Shown piece after piece: positions 44,479 through 53,790 of a stretch of 64,000 bases of DNA. Location: positions 124,001-188,000 of the forward strand of contig JAPZUC010000006.1 of the NCBI GenBank assembly GCA_027533455.1. Direction: 5' to 3'. Below the pieces are notes generated by a model, which was not told where the DNA came from, did not search any database, and saw only the letters and a list, made by a program, of their open reading frames with translations. Both the position numbers and the translations under genes were made by a program. The first letter of the stretch is position 1; each line of letters opens with the position of its first letter. Origin of the DNA: Porphyrobacter sp. Lineage in GTDB: Bacteria; Pseudomonadota; Alphaproteobacteria; Sphingomonadales; Sphingomonadaceae.

Positions 44479-45762
44479 TCAAGCCGCCTCGGGTGACCCT
44501 TCGGCCGAGCGGTCAACCGCACTGGTGACCGCCACATTCATCGTGACATTGCCCAGCGTGCGCATCAGGTCGGGCAGCATCTCGACCGCCACCAGCAGCG
44601 CCAGCGGCTCGACCGGCACCCCCATCGCCAGCGCGATCGGGCCGATGGAGACGACAAAGCTGATCGATCCGGGCAGGCTCACCGCGCTGAGGCTGATGAC
44701 GCTGGCGATCAGGATCCCGGCGATGGCGACGGTGGGCGAGACCTCCACACCTGCCAGCGCCGCGACATAATAGACAACCGCAAGGTTCATCGCCGCACTG
44801 GTCGCGCGGAAAATCACCACGGCGAGCGGCAGGACGAATTCGGCGGTCGAGGCGCGCAGGTCCAGCCGTCCGGCAGAATCGAGCATCGCGGGCAGGCTCG
44901 CCAGTGAAGACTGGGTCGACAGCGCCACCGCCTGTGCGGGCAGCATCGCGGAGACGAAGCGCCCGCCGGTGCGCCCGAGGCCGATGGCGATGGCATAAGC
45001 GAGCAGGAAGATGAAGGTGCCCATAGCGGTGACCGTCAGCACATAGTGTCCCAGCGCCGCAAAAGCCCCGCCGCCGCTCTGGACGCCGACGCCATACGCC
45101 AGCGCGAACACGCCGACGGGCGCGGCGGACAGCACCCAGCCAATGATCAGCAGCATCGCATTGCCAAGCGCATGGAAGAAGCCGAGCAGCCGGTCGCCCT
45201 GATGCTCCGGCAGACGGGTGATAGCGACTGCGAACATGACGAAGAAAAGCGTCAGCGGCAGCATCGCGTTTTCGGCCGCAGCGGCGACGATGTTGGGCGA
45301 GACCAGCGAGGCAAGGAAATCGAGCACCTTCGGCACCTCGCCCACGTCGGACGGGGTCTGCGCGAGGAAAGCGCTCGCGCCTTGTGGCACCGGAAAGGCG
45401 CGCAGCAGCGCAGGCATGGCGATCGAAGTGAAGGCCCCGCCTGCCAGCTGCACAAACACCATCAATGCGATCATCCGCCGCGCCACCGAGCCGACGCGGG
45501 CAGCAAGGATCATCTGCACCAGACCCAGCACAAGCAGCGCAGCGACCAGCGGAATGATCGTCATCTGCAAGGCGCGCAGCCACAGCCCGCCGACCAGCCC
45601 GGCGATATCGCCAAGCAGCACAGGCGCGCCCGCCATCGCCCCGATGATCCCCGCGCCCAGCCCGCCGACCAGCGCGGCAAAGGTCAGCGCAACCGGCAAC
45701 CGGATCGAGACCAGCGCGAATTTCCCCTGCCCGCCGGCAGCGGTACTTTCATTTTCCAGCAA
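44479..45762 (-). CDS. Dicarboxylate/amino acid:cation symporter (DAACS family)
   Basis: 427 residues, eight transmembrane helices with two re-entrant hairpins as in GltP/DctA. The serine-rich hairpin is [16 protein letters not shown] (~269-284), although the usual Ser cluster is somewhat diverged, and the second hairpin region is [22 protein letters not shown]. It would import dicarboxylates or acidic amino acids. The start is TTG 45762 with AAGGATAGG upstream; no nearby ATG is in frame. Divergent from glmM over 93 bases. Confidence 0.85.
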   Translation of the reverse strand: MLENESTAAGGQGKFALVSIRLPVALTFAALVGGLGAGIIGAMAGAPVLLGDIAGLVGGLWLRALQMTIIPLVAALLVLGLVQMILAARVGSVARRMIALMVFVQLAGGAFTSIAMPALLRAFPVPQGASAFLAQTPSDVGEVPKVLDFLASLVSPNIVAAAAENAMLPLTLFFVMFAVAITRLPEHQGDRLLGFFHALGNAMLLIIGWVLSAAPVGVFALAYGVGVQSGGGAFAALGHYVLTVTAMGTFIFLLAYAIAIGLGRTGGRFVSAMLPAQAVALSTQSSLASLPAMLDSAGRLDLRASTAEFVLPLAVVIFRATSAAMNLAVVYYVAALAGVEVSPTVAIAGILIASVISLSAVSLPGSISFVVSIGPIALAMGVPVEPLALLVAVEMLPDLMRTLGNVTMNVAVTSAVDRSAEGSPEAA

Positions 45763-45855
45763 CAGCCTATCCTTAATCGGGCGTCTTGCCCTTCACTTTG
45801 GGCGATAACCGCGCCAGAAGCGCGAGACAATCTTTTGGGAAGCAAGGCCGCAATC

Positions 45856-47193
45856 ATGGCGAGGAAGCTGTTCGGGACCGACGGGATCAGGGGGCGCACG
45901 AACGCGGGCGTGATGACCGCGGCGACCGCGATGAAAGTCGGGCAGGCAGCGGGGCGTCATTTCGTGCGGGGAGGCCACCGTCACCGCGTGGTGATCGGCA
46001 AGGATACGCGGCTTTCGGGCTATATGGTGGAAAGCGCGCTGGTGGCAGGCTTCACCAGCGTCGGGATCGACGTGATCATGACCGGACCGCTCCCCACTCC
46101 GGCCATCGCGCTGTTGACCCGCGAAATGCGCGCCGACCTTGGCGTGATGATCTCGGCCAGCCACAATCCCTTTGCCGATAACGGCATCAAGCTGTTTGGC
46201 CCGGACGGCTTCAAGCTGTCGGACGAAGCGGAGATGGAGATCGAGCGGTTGATGGAAACCGACATCCCGCTCGTGCCGGCCGAAAAGATCGGCCGCGCGC
46301 GCCGGATCGAGGACGCGCGCGGGCGCTATATCCACGCGGTCAAGCAATCCGTGGCGAGCGAAATCCGCTTCGATGGCCTCAAGGTGGTGGTCGATTGCGC
46401 CAACGGTGCGGCCTATCAGGTCGCGCCCTCCGCGATCTGGGAGCTGGGGGCGGAGGTGGTTACGCTCGGTGTCTCGCCCAACGGCACCAACATCAACGAC
46501 GGGGTGGGATCGACCGCCATCGCCGCGCTGCAAGCCAAGGTGGTCGAGGAGAAGGCCGATATCGGCATTGCGCTGGACGGTGATGCCGACCGGCTGATCG
46601 TGGTCGACGAGAAAGGCCGCGCGGTTGATGGCGACCAGATCATGGGGCTGATCGCGGGCCGGATGCAGGATCGCGGATCCTTGCGCGGCGGCGGGATCGT
46701 GGCGACCGTGATGAGCAACCTCGGCCTCGAACGCTATCTCAATGGCCGCGGGCTCGATCTCGTCCGCGCCAAGGTGGGCGACCGCTATGTGCTCGAAGCG
46801 ATGAAAGCGGGCGGCTACAATGTCGGCGGCGAGCAATCGGGCCACATGATCCTGCTCGATTATGCGACCACCGGCGACGGCACTGTCGCGGCGCTGCGCG
46901 TGCTCGCCAGCCTCGTGCGTTCGGGCAAACCTGCGAGCGAGCTGCTTCACGTGTTCGATCCGGTGCCCCAGCTTCTGAAAAATGTTCGCTACGAAGGCGG
47001 CAAGCCGCTGGAGAACGCCGGTGTGAAGGCTGCGATCGCCGAGGCCGAAGCGAGCCTTGCTGGCAAGGGCCGCCTGGTGATCCGCCCCTCGGGCACCGAA
47101 CCGCTGATCCGCGTCATGGCCGAGGGCGATGATCAGGTCCAGGTCGAGCATGTGGTCGATGCCATCTGCGAAGCGGTGCGCGCGGCGGTATAA
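45856..47193 (+). CDS. glmM: Phosphoglucosamine mutase
   Basis: Converts glucosamine-6-phosphate to glucosamine-1-phosphate for UDP-GlcNAc synthesis. 445 residues from ATG 45856, the family norm; the longer upstream frame overlaps the divergent symporter and is rejected. [11 protein letters not shown] at the N-terminus, active-site Ser in [17 protein letters not shown] (~102), Mg-binding DGDADR (~240) and the phosphate-binding [15 protein letters not shown] are all present. Confidence 0.97.
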   Translation: MARKLFGTDGIRGRTNAGVMTAATAMKVGQAAGRHFVRGGHRHRVVIGKDTRLSGYMVESALVAGFTSVGIDVIMTGPLPTPAIALLTREMRADLGVMISASHNPFADNGIKLFGPDGFKLSDEAEMEIERLMETDIPLVPAEKIGRARRIEDARGRYIHAVKQSVASEIRFDGLKVVVDCANGAAYQVAPSAIWELGAEVVTLGVSPNGTNINDGVGSTAIAALQAKVVEEKADIGIALDGDADRLIVVDEKGRAVDGDQIMGLIAGRMQDRGSLRGGGIVATVMSNLGLERYLNGRGLDLVRAKVGDRYVLEAMKAGGYNVGGEQSGHMILLDYATTGDGTVAALRVLASLVRSGKPASELLHVFDPVPQLLKNVRYEGGKPLENAGVKAAIAEAEASLAGKGRLVIRPSGTEPLIRVMAEGDDQVQVEHVVDAICEAVRAAV

Positions 47194-47206
47194 GGAGGCT
47201 CGGGCG

Positions 47207-47431
47207 ATGCTGGAAATGCGACCCGATTGCGAGATGTGCGGCGCGGGCCTGCCCGCGGAGGCGCCGGGAGCCTTTATCTGTTCGTTCGAATGCACCTTCT
47301 GCGCCGAGTGCGCGGAGGATCTCGACGACCGCTGCCGCAATTGCGGCGGCGAACTGATGGACAGGCCCTCGCGGGCCAAAGCGCTCCATGCGAAATATCC
47401 ACCCTCGACGGAACGCAAGTTCAACGGCTGA
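47207..47431 (+). CDS. DUF1272 cysteine-rich protein
   Basis: 74 residues, starting at ATG 47207 with AAGGAGG upstream. Eight or nine Cys in CEMCGAGLP, CSFECTFCAECA and CRNCGGEL arranged as two zinc-ribbon-like pairs, matching the DUF1272 family of probable zinc-binding proteins. Function unknown. It follows glmM by 13 bases and probably shares its transcript. Confidence 0.88.
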   Translation: MLEMRPDCEMCGAGLPAEAPGAFICSFECTFCAECAEDLDDRCRNCGGELMDRPSRAKALHAKYPPSTERKFNG

Positions 47432-47497
47432 TTCCCGGTGCTGCTTGACGGGCACTGCGCATTCTGATGCTCTACCATCCCAGAGGAAGTGGCGGGG

Positions 47498-47992
47498 ATG
47501 GGATGGACTGACCGGATCGGTTTGCGGGGCATCCTGCTGGCGCTGATACTGTGGGGCGCGACATCGACCGCCGAGGCCCAGCCGATGCAGTCGGCGGACG
47601 AGCAGACAGCCGCTGAACAGGCCGCCGCAGCAGACGCCGCGCTCGAAGCCGAAATCCAGCAGAGGCATCGCGGCTTCGACATCCTCGCGCGCAGCTTCAG
47701 CAAGATGAAGAGCTCGGAGCTGATCAACCTCAAGACCTATACCGATGCCGAATGGGCGCAGCTTGAAGCCGATGTGAAGGCGAACAACGCCGCCTGCAGG
47801 AAAGGGGATGCCGAGGCCTGCCTTGCCGCGGGCCAGGCCTACGAAAGCGGCGACGGCGTGTGGATCGTCTCCGCGATTTTCCACCCAGTTCCGGTCGTTC
47901 CCGCCCGATCGCCGATCGCCCAAAAGCGGCCGTCCGACCCGCTCCCGACAAAAACCGTCCCCGCATCCTCATCGGCTTGCTATGGCGCTGGC
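47498..47992 (+). pseudogene. N-terminal part of an exported Sel1-repeat protein, open in frame into thiD
   Basis: Start at ATG 47498 (AGAGGA upstream; GTG at 47489 also possible). A signal peptide (ILLALILWGATSTAEA) is followed by an Ala/Gln/Glu-rich helix and then CRKGDAEACLAAGQAYESGDGVW, the first half of a Sel1-like repeat. After that the similarity stops and the frame continues through non-repeat sequence, without any stop, into thiD. Real Sel1 proteins have several repeats and their own stop, so a deletion probably fused this gene front to the thiD leader. Confidence 0.6.
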
Positions 47993-48823
47993 ATGGCAAG
48001 CCTGACCCTTCCCCCCCGCATCCTCTCCATCGCCGGTTCGGACTCCTCGGGCGGTGCGGGGATTCAGGCAGATATCAAGACCATCACCATGCTCGGCGGC
48101 TATGCCATGACCGCGATCACCGCGATCACCGCGCAGAACACGCTGGGCGTGCAGGGGGTCGCTCCGATATCGCCGGAGATGGTCGCGCAGCAGATCGCCT
48201 CCTGCGTGGAGGATATCGGGGTCGATGCGGTGAAGATCGGGATGCTGGCGTCGCCTGAGGTGATCGCCGCAGTGGCCGAGGCGCTGTCCGGCATCGACGC
48301 GCCCGTGGTGCTCGATCCGGTGATGATCGCGACCTCGGGCGCGGTGCTGGTGGGGCCGGAGGCGGTCGCGGCTTTGCGCGAAATGCTGTTCCCGCGCGCA
48401 GGCCTGCTCACCCCCAACCTCCCCGAACTCGCGCATCTGGCGGGCCGGGAACTGCCGACGCACGCTGCGATGGTCGCGGCGGCCGAGGAACTGGCGGCAG
48501 CGACTGGCGCAGCCGTGCTCGCGAAGGGTGGCCATACACAGAGCGAGCGCATCACCGACGTGCTGGTCGTTCCGGGCGAGGCGCCGCTGTCCTTCGATCA
48601 TGCGCGCATCGACACGCGCCACACCCACGGCACTGGCTGCACATTGTCATCGGCCATCGCGACCCTGCTCGGGCGCGGGGAGAGCCTGCCGGAAGCGGTG
48701 CGCCTCGCCCGCCAGTTCGTGCTGCAAGCCATTGAGGCCGCTCCCGGCTATGGCGCAGGCAGCGGCCCCTTGGGCCATCAGGCGGTGCGTGCTGCCCAGC
48801 CCTCTGCTGTCAGAGCGAAGTAG
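47993..48823 (+). CDS. thiD: Hydroxymethylpyrimidine/phosphomethylpyrimidine kinase
   Basis: Phosphorylates HMP and HMP-P in thiamine synthesis. 276 residues from ATG 47993, the usual ThiD length. RILSIAGSDSSGGAGIQADIKT, DAVKIGMLAS, VVLDPVMIATSGA, LLTPNLPELAHL and the anion-hole HGTGCTLSSAIAT are all family motifs. The frame is also open upstream into an exported-protein fragment, so a longer fusion product is conceivable, but the internal ATG matches the family. Its last 46 bases overlap the convergent GNAT gene. Confidence 0.94.
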   Translation: MASLTLPPRILSIAGSDSSGGAGIQADIKTITMLGGYAMTAITAITAQNTLGVQGVAPISPEMVAQQIASCVEDIGVDAVKIGMLASPEVIAAVAEALSGIDAPVVLDPVMIATSGAVLVGPEAVAALREMLFPRAGLLTPNLPELAHLAGRELPTHAAMVAAAEELAAATGAAVLAKGGHTQSERITDVLVVPGEAPLSFDHARIDTRHTHGTGCTLSSAIATLLGRGESLPEAVRLARQFVLQAIEAAPGYGAGSGPLGHQAVRAAQPSAVRAK

Positions 48824-49296
48824 ATAGAATCGCACCACACGCCCGCAATCTGCGCAGTCTTTTCCGCGCGGTGCGTTTCGGTGAAGCCGAGTTTTTCGAG
48901 GATCCTGATGGACGCCGTGTTGCGGGGATCGACCTCGGTGGCAATGCGCGCCACCCCGCCGACCGTGAGGGCCCGCGTGATGATGGGCACCAGCGCCTCC
49001 TGCACCAATCCCCGCCCCCAGAACTCGGGCGCGATGATGTAGCCAAGGGTCGGATAGCGGTAGAACCCGGCCTTGCCGATCGCACGCCCCTGATATTCGA
49101 AGATGAAATCATCACCCTCCTCGTCGGTCGTCTGCGCCATCGCGGCGAGCCAGTTGCGGGTTTCCTCCTCGCTCGCGTGCGGCGGCGTTTCCCAATAAGC
49201 CATAGCCTCTGGGTCCGAGAGTACCGCGTAGATTGCGGCAAAATCCTCTTCCGGGCGCACCCGGCGCAGCACCAGCCGGTCAGTTCGGATCATCAT
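48778..49296 (-). CDS. GNAT acetyltransferase, RimJ/RimL type
   Basis: 172 residues from ATG 49296; an earlier ATG at 49317 would overlap the LOG gene by 20 bases. IRTDRLVLRRVRPEDF-like N-terminus, GYIIAPEFWGRGLVQEAL (acetyl-CoA motif) and IRILEKLGFTETHRAEK are typical of ribosomal-protein-alanine acetyltransferase-like GNATs. Substrate unknown. The end overlaps the thiD 3' end on the opposite strand. Confidence 0.87.
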   Translation of the reverse strand: MMIRTDRLVLRRVRPEEDFAAIYAVLSDPEAMAYWETPPHASEEETRNWLAAMAQTTDEEGDDFIFEYQGRAIGKAGFYRYPTLGYIIAPEFWGRGLVQEALVPIITRALTVGGVARIATEVDPRNTASIRILEKLGFTETHRAEKTAQIAGVWCDSIYFALTAEGWAARTA

Positions 49297-49297
49297 G

Positions 49298-50173
49298 TCA
49301 CCCGCGGGGGAGCTCATAGAAATCGCAGATGCAGGCCCACGCTTCCTCGGCCGTTTCGACCCAGGTGAACAGGTCGAGATCGCTCTTGGAGATCACGCCT
49401 TCCTCGGCCAGCGCCTCGAAATCGATCACGCGGGTCCAGAACTCCTTGCCGAACAGAATGATCGGCATCGGCTTCATCTTGCCGGTCTGGATCAGGGTGA
49501 CGAGCTCGAAGAATTCATCGAACGTACCGAACCCGCCCGGGAACACCGCCACCGCGCGGGCGCGCAGCAGGAAGTGCATCTTGCGCAGCGCGAAGTAGTG
49601 GAACTGGAAGCTGAGATAGGGCGTCACATAGGGATTGGGTGCCTGTTCGTGCGGCAACACGATATTGAGCCCGATCGATTCGGACCCGGCGTCCGATGCT
49701 CCGCGGTTGCCCGCCTCCATGATCGAAGGCCCGCCGCCCGTGGTGACGACGAATTGGCGCTCGCCATTCTCGATGATGCCCTTCTCGCTGACGAGCCGCG
49801 CGAGGGCATAGGCCTCGTCGTAATACTTGGCCTTGGCGGCGAGGCGGGCGGCGACCTTCTGGTCGTATTCGCTGCCATTCTTGGCTGCCTCGATCCGCGC
49901 CTCGGCCTGTGCGGGCGAAGGGATGCGGGCCGATCCGTACATAACGAGGGTCGATCCGACGCGGGCTTCGTCGAGCAGCATTTCGGGCTTCAGCAACTCA
50001 AGCTGGAAGCGGACGGGACGCAGTTCGTCGCGCAGCAGGAAATCGGTGTCGCGGAAGGCGAGCTTGTAAGCAGGGTGCGCGGTCTGGGGGGTGCGCTCGG
50101 GGCCACCCTCGGCAAAGCGGGTTTCCTCGCCCGCGCGGTAGAACTTGCGGTTGGTCAGGTCTTTGTCAGTCAT
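49298..50173 (-). CDS. LOG family protein (TIGR00730 type)
   Basis: 291 residues. The nucleotide-binding/phosphoribohydrolase motif PGGFGTFDEFFEL is complete, preceded by VVTTGGGPSIMEAGNRGA. LOG-family enzymes release cytokinin-type bases from nucleoside monophosphates, and some bacterial members are general nucleotide 5'-monophosphate nucleosidases; they were long mis-annotated as lysine decarboxylases. The ~80-residue N-terminal extension (FRDTDFLLRDELRPVRFQLEL) is typical of the longer alphaproteobacterial forms. Confidence 0.9.
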   Translation of the reverse strand: MTDKDLTNRKFYRAGEETRFAEGGPERTPQTAHPAYKLAFRDTDFLLRDELRPVRFQLELLKPEMLLDEARVGSTLVMYGSARIPSPAQAEARIEAAKNGSEYDQKVAARLAAKAKYYDEAYALARLVSEKGIIENGERQFVVTTGGGPSIMEAGNRGASDAGSESIGLNIVLPHEQAPNPYVTPYLSFQFHYFALRKMHFLLRARAVAVFPGGFGTFDEFFELVTLIQTGKMKPMPIILFGKEFWTRVIDFEALAEEGVISKSDLDLFTWVETAEEAWACICDFYELPRG

Positions 50174-50238
50174 GCCTAGACCCCTGCCAGACCCCGGTTA
50201 GACCCGCAATAGTCCTGGCTAGCCCCGCGTCAGGGAGA

Positions 50239-50254
50239 TGTTTCGCGTGAAACA
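50239..50254. promoter_or_regulatory. parS-like centromere site
   Basis: TGTTTCGCGTGAAACA differs by one central base from the widely conserved ParB-binding parS consensus TGTTTCACGTGAAACA, and is flanked by A and T so that the palindromic arms extend to 7 bases (ATGTTTC/GAAACAT). It lies between the LOG and TetR genes. parS sites cluster near oriC, so the window may be near the origin. No parA, parB or dnaA is present here. Confidence 0.55.
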
Positions 50255-50365
50255 TGCAAGCGACAGCGTACGATAGCTCATCTGCGCTATCAGCCGGAAT
50301 TTGACAGAGTAGGTGCCAGAACATAGCATCTGGACGGCCCGCTCTGGGCTAAAGAGGGCGATAGA

Positions 50366-50749
50366 ATGATCACCTCCGACCTGTCGAAATCGCCGACAGC
50401 CAATACATCGCCGCAGGACGGGCGTAGCAATCGCAGCCGTGCGCTGGGCGTAGGGGCCATGATCGATCTGGTCGCTGGCGGGGAGGTGGCGCCGACAGCT
50501 GCGCAGGTCGCAGAAGCTGGGGGCATGGGGCTGCGCTCGGTGTTCCGGCACTTCGAGGATATGGATGCGCTCTATCGCGAAATGACTGAAGCGATCGAGG
50601 TCGAGGTGCTACCCTTGATGCTCCGCTCGCTTGAAGGGGCGAGTTGGAAGGAGCGTCTCCTCACCCTCGCTGAACGCCGGGCCCGGATCTTCGAGACAAT
50701 CATGCCGTTTCGTATTTCGGCCACCTCCGGCGCTCCTAATGCCAATTGA
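50366..50749 (+). CDS. TetR-family regulator, short form or C-terminally truncated
   Basis: 127 residues, against about 190-200 for the family. The helix-turn-helix is APTAAQVAEAGGMGLRSVFRHFEDMDALYREM. The ligand-binding domain stops soon after ARIFETIMPFRIS, where TetR proteins of this type continue for another 70 residues, and the tail SATSGAPNAN looks unrelated. It begins 29 bases ahead of the dehalogenase gene. Either a deletion removed its end or it works as a truncated repressor. Confidence 0.7.
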   Translation: MITSDLSKSPTANTSPQDGRSNRSRALGVGAMIDLVAGGEVAPTAAQVAEAGGMGLRSVFRHFEDMDALYREMTEAIEVEVLPLMLRSLEGASWKERLLTLAERRARIFETIMPFRISATSGAPNAN

Positions 50750-50777
50750 TGGCGCCGGGAGGGGGGAAGCAATCGCC

Positions 50778-51686
50778 ATGATCGTCCTGCGCACACCCGA
50801 TGCAGCATTTGCGGACCTGCCGGACTACCCTTTCGCACCGCATTACTGCGAGATCGGCGACCGCGCCTCTGGCAAGGCCTTGCGCATCCACTATGTGGAC
50901 GAAGGCCCGCGCTGCGCGCCGGTTGTGCTGATGATGCATGGGGAGCCGACCTGGTCTTACCTCTACCGCCGCATGATAGGACCCGTTGCCGAGGCCGGAT
51001 ACCGGGTGATCGCCCCCGACCTCGTAGGCTTCGGCAAGTCAGACAAACCGGGCGCGAAGAGCGACTATAGCTACGCTGCGCATGTCGACTGGATGCGCCA
51101 ATGGGTCGAGGCGCTGGACCTTAGCAACATCACCCTCGCCTGTCAGGACTGGGGCTCGCTCGTCGGGTTGAGACTGGTGGCCGAGATGCCCGCGCGTTTT
51201 TCGGGCGTGGTGCTGTCGAACGGCGGCTTGCCCGAGGGTGGCCCGGCACCGCGCGCATTTGCGATCTGGCGCGCCTTTTCGAAATGGAGTCCGTTTTTCC
51301 CGATCGGCAAGATCGTCGCAAAAGGCACCAAACGGACGCTCTCGGAAGCAGAAATCGCTGCCTATGATGCGCCCTTCCCGGATGCGCGCTACAAGGCAGG
51401 CGCGCGGATCTTTCCTGCTTTGGTGCCCTTCGAGGGAAACCCTGCCGTGCCTGATCAGAAGCGGGCCTGGGAGGTGTTCGAAGGCTGGACCAAGCCTTTC
51501 TTGTGCGCCTTCAGTGATGGCGATCCAATCACCCGCACCGGCGAGACGCGCTTCATCGGCCGCGTGCCGGGCACCTTGGGTGCAGCGCACCGGACACTTT
51601 CGGGCGGACACTTCATCCAGGAAGACGACCCGCAAGGCTTTGTTGCCGCCATCCTTGATGTCGCCCGGCAGGGTGGCACAACGTGA
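50778..51686 (+). CDS. Haloalkane dehalogenase, subfamily HLD-I
   Basis: Hydrolyses carbon-halogen bonds; alpha/beta-hydrolase fold. 302 residues from ATG 50778. Nucleophile Asp124 followed by Trp125 in CQDWGSL, oxyanion motif HGEPTW at 54-59, catalytic acid near Asp247/249 in FSDGDPIT and His278 in SGGHFIQED. Residue numbers match DhlA of Xanthobacter closely (Asp124, Trp125), with a second halide-binding Trp likely at 164. A related epoxide hydrolase is unlikely because of the DW pair. Natural substrate unknown. Confidence 0.9.
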   Translation: MIVLRTPDAAFADLPDYPFAPHYCEIGDRASGKALRIHYVDEGPRCAPVVLMMHGEPTWSYLYRRMIGPVAEAGYRVIAPDLVGFGKSDKPGAKSDYSYAAHVDWMRQWVEALDLSNITLACQDWGSLVGLRLVAEMPARFSGVVLSNGGLPEGGPAPRAFAIWRAFSKWSPFFPIGKIVAKGTKRTLSEAEIAAYDAPFPDARYKAGARIFPALVPFEGNPAVPDQKRAWEVFEGWTKPFLCAFSDGDPITRTGETRFIGRVPGTLGAAHRTLSGGHFIQEDDPQGFVAAILDVARQGGTT

Positions 51687-51759
51687 TTATCATCAACCAG
51701 CATTGTCAGCCGTGCGAACAGGCATTGGCCAGCGTCGCCGGTAGCGGGGCGGCTGGCGC

Positions 51760-53427
51760 ATGAGACGCTGGGTTAAGGGCGCGCTTGGCATTCTAGCGAC
51801 GCTGGCGGTGATGGGCGCGGCGGCTTATCACGTCCGCACCGATCTGGCGCTTGGCCTTGTGCGCTGGCGTAGCACGCAAGAGGTCGCGGCCAATCAGCCG
51901 GTGCCGTGGCAGCAAGGCCCAGCGATTCCCTCAGCCCCACCGACTGAACGTCCACCAAACATCGTGTTCATCTTGTTCGATGATCTCGGCATGAATGACC
52001 TTTCGACCTTTGGCGGCGGGTTTGCGGGCGGAAGGGTCAAGACCCCCAACATCGACCGGCTTGCCGCCGAGGGCGCGATTTTCACACAGGCCTATGCGGG
52101 CAACGCCACCTGCTCGCCCTCGCGCGCGCAGCTGATGACCGGGCGCTATGCCACCCGCACTGGATTTGAATTCACTCCGACGCCGCCCGGTTTCGCTCGG
52201 GTGGTTTCGATGGTTTCCGCCGACATCCAGCCGGATCGCCCCCCGGTGCTCTACAACGCCGAGGCCGATGCGGTCGCGCGCCCCTTCGAAGACCAGGGCC
52301 TGCCGCCTGAAGAAGTAACGATCGCAGAAGTCCTGAAGGCGCGCGGCTATCACACGGTGCATATCGGCAAGTGGCACCTCGGCAACGCAGCGAAGTTCCA
52401 TCCCAACGCCCAAGGCTTTGACGAAAGCCTCAATATGGATGGAATGCTGCACCTGCCAGAGAACGATCCGGATGTGGTCAACGCCCATGTCGATTTCGAC
52501 CCGATCGATCGCTTCCTGTGGGCCTCCGCCCATTTCGCAACCAGCTACAACAATGGCCCGAAGTTTGCGCCGGGCGGTTACCTCGCTGATTACTGGACGG
52601 ACGAGAGCCTGAAGGTGATCGAGGCTAACCGCCACAATCCCTTCTTCCTCTACCTCGCTCACTGGGGCGTGCATTCGCCGCTGCAGGCGACCCGCGAAGA
52701 TTTCGAGGCGGTTGGCGACATCGCGCCGCACCGCGCCCGCGTCTATGCGGCAATGATCCGCGCGCTCGATCGCAGCGTCGGGCGGATCATGGCGAAGCTC
52801 GAGGAAGAGGGCCTTGCGGAGAATACGCTTGTGGTGATCTCCAGCGACAACGGTGCGCCGGGCTATGTCGGGATCGAGCAGGTGAACGCGCCCTACCGTG
52901 GGGGAAAGGGAACCTTCTTCGAAGGCGGTATCCGCGTGCCGCTGTTAGCGCGGTGGCCAGCAAGAGTGCCGGCGGGAGCGCGGATTGCGCTGCCGGTAGG
53001 CCAGGTCGATCTCATGCCGACTTTTGCGGCAGCGGCAGATGCACCGCTGCCGCCGGGGGTGACAATCGACGGGCGCAATTTGCTCTCTGCGCTCACTGGA
53101 CGGGGCCCGTCGCTGCGCGCTGATGCGCCGCTGTTCTGGAGCAGCGGATATTATCGCGCCGTTCGCGCGGGCGACTGGAAGCTGCAGGTAAACGGCAAGC
53201 AGAAGAAAGTTTGGCTCTATAATCTCGCCGCAGACCCGACTGAGCAACGCAATCTTGCCGCCAGCGAGCCAGCCCGGCGCGGTGAGCTCGAGGCTTTGCT
53301 CGAAGCGCATGAGCGCGGACGCAAGGCGCCGCTCTATGCGAGTACCTTCGACATGCCAGTATCGATCGACCGAACCTTGGCCCAGACCTTCGATCCGCGA
53401 GGGGAATGGATCTATTGGCCGAATTGA
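51760..53427 (+). CDS. Sulfatase (formylglycine type I), exported
   Basis: 555 residues. An N-terminal hydrophobic helix (GILATLAVMGAAAY) acts as signal or anchor. PNIVFILFDDLGMND supplies metal-binding Asp pair; the modification site is CSPSRAQLMTGR with Cys118, the residue oxidised to formylglycine; GKWHLG follows, and a later metal-ligand DN in ISSDNGAPG. Likely periplasmic hydrolysis of sulfate esters of sugars or steroids. The FGE gene 363 bases downstream probably activates it. Confidence 0.92.
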   Translation: MRRWVKGALGILATLAVMGAAAYHVRTDLALGLVRWRSTQEVAANQPVPWQQGPAIPSAPPTERPPNIVFILFDDLGMNDLSTFGGGFAGGRVKTPNIDRLAAEGAIFTQAYAGNATCSPSRAQLMTGRYATRTGFEFTPTPPGFARVVSMVSADIQPDRPPVLYNAEADAVARPFEDQGLPPEEVTIAEVLKARGYHTVHIGKWHLGNAAKFHPNAQGFDESLNMDGMLHLPENDPDVVNAHVDFDPIDRFLWASAHFATSYNNGPKFAPGGYLADYWTDESLKVIEANRHNPFFLYLAHWGVHSPLQATREDFEAVGDIAPHRARVYAAMIRALDRSVGRIMAKLEEEGLAENTLVVISSDNGAPGYVGIEQVNAPYRGGKGTFFEGGIRVPLLARWPARVPAGARIALPVGQVDLMPTFAAAADAPLPPGVTIDGRNLLSALTGRGPSLRADAPLFWSSGYYRAVRAGDWKLQVNGKQKKVWLYNLAADPTEQRNLAASEPARRGELEALLEAHERGRKAPLYASTFDMPVSIDRTLAQTFDPRGEWIYWPN

Positions 53428-53790
53428 CGGACCTGAGGCCTGCCACTTGCCAAGATCGCATCCGTACACTTCGATGCCTTCATGCCATAGCTCCTCGCCA
53501 AACCACGGAAACCTACGACGGAAAACGTTAGCCGCTGGTGGTCCAGTTTTCAGATGGCAGAGCAGACGCCCGTTGCCTTCTTGCAGGGAACGAAGGGACC
53601 TCGCAATCTATGCGCGCGCCATGGGCTAATCAGCAGCACTTCCGAACAGTTCGCTGTTGCCTTTTGTTGAACCAGCGATGTTCTCGGGGCGTTTCCTTCT
53701 CTCGCTTGCGACCACCCATTCATCTCGGCATGCTTGTGAAAAATGATGCCAACAAAGCGCGTGCAGGTGTTGTGATGCGAGGAGCTGAAG
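53428..53790. other. Intergenic region between sulfatase and FGE genes
   Basis: 363 bases with no recognisable gene; short frames show no family signature. AT content rises toward 53720-53780. A promoter for the FGE gene may lie here. Confidence 0.4.

Noticed and set aside
45046..45855. Upstream extension of glmM
   Set aside because: It is antisense to the symporter, and ATG 45856 gives the standard GlmM start.
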